A stretch of 10,225 nucleotides of DNA from contig CAJWVP010000076.1 of the NCBI GenBank assembly GCA_913048145.1, forward strand, positions 1 to 10,225. The letters are read 5' to 3'. The stretch's first letter is position 1. Each line of letters starts with the position of its first letter. This DNA is from an uncultured Rhodospirillaceae bacterium. Lineage in GTDB: Bacteria; Pseudomonadota; Alphaproteobacteria; Rhodospirillales; Casp-alpha2. This document shows positions 6,697-10,225 of this stretch, in pieces. A model generated the notes under the pieces. That model did not search any database, had not been told where the DNA came from, and worked only from the letters and a program-made list of their open reading frames with translations. The position numbers and the translations under genes were made by a program.

Positions 6697-7683
6697 ATGA
6701 ACACCGTCCCTGACATGCAATATACCAAACTGGGCAAGACAGGCATGCGGGTTAGCGTCGCTGGTTTAGGTTGCGGCGGTGGCTCACGCCTCGGTATGGC
6801 GCAGGGGTTGTCGACCAACCAATCGGTCGACCTTGTGCGTTTGGCCATGGATTTGGGAGTGAATTACCTTGATACCGCCGCTGTCTACGGGACCGAAACC
6901 ATCGTCGGCAAAGCTATAAAATGCAGTCCGCGCGATCAGATTTACGTCGCCACCAAGGCTCAGGTGCGCAGAGGTGGAAAAATGATCTCGGTCAACGACG
7001 TTGTTGCCAGCCTAGACAATTCACTACGCCAATTGGGTACGGACTACGTGGATGTCTTTCAGTTTCACGCCATCCCGCCGGATATATACAAGCAGACCCG
7101 GGACGAATACGCGCCGGCGTTGCTGCGTGAAAAAGAGAAGGGTAAGATTTGCCACCTGGGACTTACGGAGAGCCCTCCCAATGACCCGGCCGGCGTCATG
7201 CTAAAATGCGCATCCCGGGACCCCCTATGGGAAGTAATCATGGTCGGATATCACATGATGCATCAAGTTGCACGCCGGAATGCTTTCCCGGGCACCTTGG
7301 AGAACGGCATCGGTACAGTATTGATGTTCGTTGTGCGGTCCATCTTTTCCATTCCAGGACGCCTGGAGGAGACCATGGCGGCGCTGACCACGGCCGGAAA
7401 GGTGCCTGCCTGGCTAAACAAGGACGCACCCCTGGATTTTCTGATCCACCATGAGGGCGGCGCTAAAAGCGTCATCGATGCGGCCTATAGGTACGCGCGC
7501 CATGAACGCGGCAGCGACATCATCTTGTTCGGGAGCGGCGTCACCGATCATATCCGTACGAACATCGCATCCATCCTCAGCCCGCCTTTACCTCCCCAGG
7601 ACTTAAAAAAGCTTGAAGACCTTTTTGGGCACCTAGAAGGCGTCGGATTAGATCTTCCTGAATCGCGCGCCAAGCGAGCCTGA
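6697..7683 (+). CDS. Aldo/keto reductase
   Basis: A 328-residue (beta/alpha)8-barrel oxidoreductase, normally NADPH-dependent, reducing aldehydes or ketones. The start region reads MQYTKLGKTGMRVS; the catalytic tetrad is visible as Asp59 and Tyr64 (YLDTAAVYG), Lys87 (VATKAQV) and His124 (VFQFHAI). The late segment DIILFGSGVTDHIRTNIAS (about 274-292) matches the cofactor phosphate-binding loop region. AGAAGG at 6681-6686 lies 10 bp before ATG 6697; the in-frame ATG at 6715 (residue 7) begins where many relatives start and is an alternative. The gene starts 3 bp after the SDR stop and ends the operon. The middle section (about 195-245) is less typical of the family core and may shape the substrate pocket. 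Substrate unknown. Confidence 0.92.
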   Translation: MNTVPDMQYTKLGKTGMRVSVAGLGCGGGSRLGMAQGLSTNQSVDLVRLAMDLGVNYLDTAAVYGTETIVGKAIKCSPRDQIYVATKAQVRRGGKMISVNDVVASLDNSLRQLGTDYVDVFQFHAIPPDIYKQTRDEYAPALLREKEKGKICHLGLTESPPNDPAGVMLKCASRDPLWEVIMVGYHMMHQVARRNAFPGTLENGIGTVLMFVVRSIFSIPGRLEETMAALTTAGKVPAWLNKDAPLDFLIHHEGGAKSVIDAAYRYARHERGSDIILFGSGVTDHIRTNIASILSPPLPPQDLKKLEDLFGHLEGVGLDLPESRAKRA

Positions 7684-7846
7684 AAGACAAATGAGCTTTT
7701 AACCCTCGCTCTGAAGCTGCGCATGGAATAACACAATTCTGGGATATGCCGCTATTTAGATTCGTTTTATTAACCAGCTATGCTTAATTTAGAAATGTGA
7801 CAGTTCGTAGTGCTTATCAGTGCTGCGGTAGGGGGAGTTAAAGCTC
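7684..7846. other. Intergenic region, aldo/keto reductase to glutamate-synthase-domain gene
   Basis: This 163-bp gap is AT-rich in its middle (7750-7800). I see no stable hairpin with a T run after the reductase and no convincing -35/-10 pair, although TATGCT at 7779-7784 is a weak -10 candidate. AGGGGGA at 7830-7836 is a strong ribosome binding site for the next gene, 10 bp before its ATG. The length suggests a separate transcription unit starts here. Confidence 0.4.
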
Positions 7847-9385
7847 ATGATTAGCAACGCCATGGCATTCGTAGACGCTGCAAGCAATTTTTTTATTTCC
7901 ATTCTCATTTTGGTCCTCGGGCTCGGCGTGGTCATTGTTGTTGCCATGTATATCGTCGACGTGACCCAGACGACCCATGCGGTGCGGCGTAACTTTCCCG
8001 TCATCGGCCGGTTCCGGTATTTCTTTGAGCACCTGGGCGAGTTTTTCCGCCAGTACTTCTTTGCCCAGGACCGCGAGGAAATGCCGTTCAACCGCGCCCA
8101 GCGTAGCTGGGTTTATCGGTCGGCAAAAAATATTGATAACACGGTCGCTTTTGGATCGACCCGCGACCTCAACCCCACCGGCACTATCCTCTTCGTCAAC
8201 ACCGCCTTCCCCACGTTGGATGAAGATGCCACTGCGGCCGATGAGGTTGAGATCGGCCCCTTCTGCAAGAACCCTTATCGCACAAATTCCATTTTTAATG
8301 TCTCTGGTATGAGTTATGGCGCCATTTCAAAGCCCGCTGTTCTCGCGCTATCGAACGGCGCACGCAAGGCGGGTGCGTGGATGAATACCGGTGAGGGTGG
8401 TCTATCGCCTTTCCATCTGGAGGGTGGCTGCGACATTGTCTTTCAAATCGGCACGGCAAAATACGGTGTGCGAGATGAGGCTGGCAACCTATCCGATGAC
8501 AAACTTCGTGAACTTGCGGACCATGAACAGGTTCGAATGTTTGAGATCAAGCTCAGTCAGGGCGCCAAACCGGGAAAAGGCGGTATGCTGCCAGGCGGCA
8601 AGATCACGGCAGAAATTGCGGCCATCCGGGGCATACCGATTGGCCAAGACTCGATTAGTCCAAACCGCCATCCAGAGATGGAAACCATCAATGATATCCT
8701 CGATACCGTGATCCGAATTCGCAAGGTTACGGGCAAGCCCACTGGGTTCAAAACCGTGCTTGGTGCCTACCAGTGGCTGGACGAAATGTGCATTGAAATC
8801 AACAAGCGCGGCACCGAGACCGCGCCGGATTTTATTACCGTCGATTCCGCCGATGGCGGAACGGGCGCTGCTCCCGCATCGTTGGCTGATTACATGGGTA
8901 TCCCGCTCAAAGAGAGCCTACCCATGGTCGTCGGTATTTTGCACAAACACGGTCTAAAGGACCGGATCAAGGTGATCGCTAGCGGCAAGCTGGTAACACC
9001 AGCAGATGTCGCCTGGGCACTATGTATGGGGGCTGATTTCTGCGTGTCTGCGCGCGGGTTCATGTTCGCGCTAGGCTGCATCCAAGCCCTTCAATGCAAT
9101 CAAAATACCTGCCCCACGGGGATCACCACGCACAACACGAAGCTGCAGCGAGGACTTGACCCGATAGACAAGGCGGAGCGCGTATATCATTACAAGGAGA
9201 ACATGGAACACGCGGTTGCGATCATCGCGCATTCTTGCGGCGTCACTGAACCCCGTCACCTCAGGCGATATCATTGCCGAATGGTGCAATCTAACGGACG
9301 TTCGGTTCCCTTGGATCAGCTATATCCAGAGCACCGCACACAAGGTAGCAAGCCTACAGAAAATCGTCGAACCGCGGAGCAGTAA
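7847..9385 (+). CDS. FMN-binding glutamate synthase domain protein, membrane-anchored
   Basis: A 512-residue protein with one N-terminal hydrophobic helix (about residues 15-37), followed by the FMN-binding glutamate synthase domain. The alpha/beta-barrel core shows SGMSYGAISKPAVLAL (153-168), MNTGEGGLSPFH (179-190), the KLSQGAKPGKGGMLPG stretch (235-250), TVDSADGGTGAAP (331-343), and ASGKLVTPADVAWALCMGAD (378-397). Cys411, Cys417 and Cys422 (C-x5-C-x4-C, in GCIQALQC and NTCPTG) would ligate a 3Fe-4S cluster. There is no N-terminal amidotransferase domain and no neighbouring small-subunit (FAD/NADPH) gene, so it is not a complete bacterial GOGAT; electron donor and nitrogen source are unknown. 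Relatives annotated as FMN-binding glutamate synthase family proteins share this build and length. The C-terminal tail after about residue 490 is polar and not conserved-looking. Confidence 0.92.
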   Translation: MISNAMAFVDAASNFFISILILVLGLGVVIVVAMYIVDVTQTTHAVRRNFPVIGRFRYFFEHLGEFFRQYFFAQDREEMPFNRAQRSWVYRSAKNIDNTVAFGSTRDLNPTGTILFVNTAFPTLDEDATAADEVEIGPFCKNPYRTNSIFNVSGMSYGAISKPAVLALSNGARKAGAWMNTGEGGLSPFHLEGGCDIVFQIGTAKYGVRDEAGNLSDDKLRELADHEQVRMFEIKLSQGAKPGKGGMLPGGKITAEIAAIRGIPIGQDSISPNRHPEMETINDILDTVIRIRKVTGKPTGFKTVLGAYQWLDEMCIEINKRGTETAPDFITVDSADGGTGAAPASLADYMGIPLKESLPMVVGILHKHGLKDRIKVIASGKLVTPADVAWALCMGADFCVSARGFMFALGCIQALQCNQNTCPTGITTHNTKLQRGLDPIDKAERVYHYKENMEHAVAIIAHSCGVTEPRHLRRYHCRMVQSNGRSVPLDQLYPEHRTQGSKPTENRRTAEQ

Positions 9386-9467
9386 TCCGCCTGATAAATT
9401 CCGAACTGAGCCTTTAGTGGAAATTATTTTGCGTCGTCTGGACAAATGGCCTTCAAGTTTTCTTGAG

Positions 9468-9871
9468 ATGAAACTTCGTATAACGAGCTTTCGATACTTA
9501 CGCCCTTGCGGCTCAGTAAACTTGAAGATAATCATCGAATTGATGTCGATAACAGCGATTAGTTTTTTACTATGTAGAGAGAAGCACACAGGATTACAAC
9601 GGGCCATAACGAGCAGTTTCAACCGATTAAAGATCAGGAATTCCTCAGCTTTTATGAGCGGAACACCCCAACGGCATAACATGATTTCTACATCAGTTGC
9701 ACCCTGTACACTTTTCATCGCAAGCAGATGAACCCGAATTTCTTCGACATCAACGTGCATTGCTTGGACGACCCTGCCATTGGCTGTGTCTCCTTTATTC
9801 AAACCGACGGCGTCGGCATGTCATTGGAAGTTTCTCGGGAAGGACTCTGGCCGAACGTCCTTCAAATGTAG
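9468..9871 (+). pseudogene. Decayed GFA-family (glutathione-dependent formaldehyde-activating enzyme-like) gene
   Basis: Reading + strand by eye recovers a GFA-family protein in pieces. A first piece (ATG 9468) holds CGSVNLKI at 9507-9530, like the CHCGAVRFEV start of the family. A frame change near 9540-9545 leads to a second frame carrying stops at 9560-9562 (TAG), 9575-9577 (TAG) and 9677-9679 (TAA). The second frame continues with EFLSFYERNTPTA, stop, HDFYISCTLYTFHRK, NPNFFDINVHCLDD and TDGVGMSLE, ending at TAG 9869-9871. Intact relatives have Y..NT.TA+H.FC..CG.YT.H+++..NP...G.NV.CL in this order and spacing. The zinc cysteines are largely gone: two of the stops fall in the place of the CxCxxC cluster, and FCxxCG has become FYISCT. 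I judge this a non-functional relic. The longer leftward open frame through the region is its antisense shadow. Confidence 0.75.
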
Positions 9872-9903
9872 AAGTAATTATTATATACTACATGTAAGGT
9901 CTA

Positions 9904-10225
9904 TCATTTGCACTCTCCAAGCAGCCGATGCCAGGTCTCAAAGTCGGGGTTGGCTTGGAGTATATCTTCCGATAAATCAACGGTATCGTTCAGATCCTTT
10001 AAGCGATCGAATCCTCCGAGGAACATAGCACCTGCCTCATTGCCGGCATCGTCGTACGTAAGGAGGAAAAATTGGGGATAATGCCCACGCTTACCGCTCA
10101 CTAAGAAGAGTTCGTCTCTTCGGGCCTTCTGTCGCGGGTCCATGCCATCGACAACGCAGTACGGCGTCTTCCGGGCCTTGAGAATTGCGAGGCAGTGCTG
10201 TTGATGCGACGATTGTGACCTGTCT
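9904..10225 (-). CDS. SH3BGR/glutaredoxin-like thioredoxin-fold protein, 5' end outside window
   Basis: The leftward frame is open from the right edge to a TGA at 9906-9904, giving 106 visible residues; the start lies beyond 10225. The visible part begins in a helix (HQQHCLAILKARKTPY), then VVDGMDPRQKARRDELF, SGKRGHYPQFFLL, FLGGFDRLKDLND and a short acidic tail ending GECK. This order matches the second half of the SH3BGR/glutaredoxin-like thioredoxin fold: a QQ...ILxxK helix, a strand ending in VD, an RDE helix, a cis-proline YPQ (PPQI in human SH3BGRL3), then a (F/Y)xGxxdxl strand-helix. The active-site segment, where CxxC would stand or be lost, is upstream of the window. The internal ATG at 10143 cuts the fold and is unlikely to be the start. 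Such proteins are best known from eukaryotes. Family assignment is probable, function unknown. Confidence 0.65.
   Translation of the reverse strand, partial: DRSQSSHQQHCLAILKARKTPYCVVDGMDPRQKARRDELFLVSGKRGHYPQFFLLTYDDAGNEAGAMFLGGFDRLKDLNDTVDLSEDILQANPDFETWHRLLGECK

Noticed and set aside
4845..7683. Assignment of the three-oxidoreductase operon to a named sugar or terpenoid pathway
   Set aside because: All three families are too broad in substrate for a named pathway to be supported from sequence alone.
9374..9390. GCGGA/TCCGC hairpin at the end of the glutamate-synthase-domain gene
   Set aside because: Only a 5-bp stem with a 7-nt loop and no T run; too weak to call a terminator.
9216..9731. 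Rightward 171-codon open frame overlapping the end of the glutamate-synthase-domain gene
   Set aside because: Its first half is an out-of-frame reading of the real gene. Only the part after 9468 up to about 9540 carries meaning, as the first piece of the GFA relic.
9320..9802. Leftward 160-codon open frame
   Set aside because: It is the antisense of the end of the glutamate-synthase-domain gene and of the GFA relic. The + strand carries recognisable protein motifs, and the minus translation has no family character.

Overview
The window is bacterial accessory metabolism, most likely from an alphaproteobacterium (free-living, possibly marine). The basis is protein style, moderate GC content, and short-spaced ATG/GTG genes with Shine-Dalgarno sites. 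Taxonomy is inferred from style only. No rRNA, tRNA, CRISPR array, insertion sequence or phage gene was seen.

Layout: (1) Bases 1-396 are mostly non-coding. They hold a perfect 11-bp inverted repeat, an extended -10 promoter candidate, and an unrecognised leftward reading frame running off the left edge. (2) Bases 397-3263 hold a two-gene rightward operon: a CaiB/BaiF-type (family III) CoA-transferase and a biotin-dependent acyl-CoA carboxylase carboxyltransferase subunit. (3) Bases 3383-4405 encode a TauD/TfdA-like Fe(II)/2-oxoglutarate dioxygenase. It meets a leftward MmcQ/YjbR-family gene tail to tail, with a 10-bp overlap inside a perfect palindrome. (4) Bases 4845-7683 hold a tight rightward operon of three oxidoreductases from different superfamilies: a zinc alcohol dehydrogenase (MDR), an SDR and an aldo/keto reductase. 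(5) Bases 7847-9385 encode a membrane-anchored FMN/3Fe-4S glutamate-synthase-domain protein. (6) Bases 9468-9871 hold the decayed remnant of a GFA-family (glutathione-dependent formaldehyde-activating enzyme-like) gene, with stops and a frameshift. (7) From 9904 to the right edge runs a leftward gene, cut by the edge, for a thioredoxin-fold protein resembling eukaryotic SH3BGR/glutaredoxin-like proteins.

How they may work together (inference): the CoA-transferase and carboxyltransferase suggest activation and carboxylation or decarboxylation of an organic acid as its CoA thioester. The dioxygenase could make the substrate accessible by hydroxylation. The MDR-SDR-AKR operon would then interconvert alcohol, aldehyde and ketone intermediates. 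No substrate can be named from the sequence. The carboxyltransferase has no biotin carboxylase or biotin carrier partner here, so its holoenzyme must be completed elsewhere. The most notable items are the GFA pseudogene, the SH3BGR-like protein, the stop-codon palindrome and the inverted repeat upstream of the first operon.
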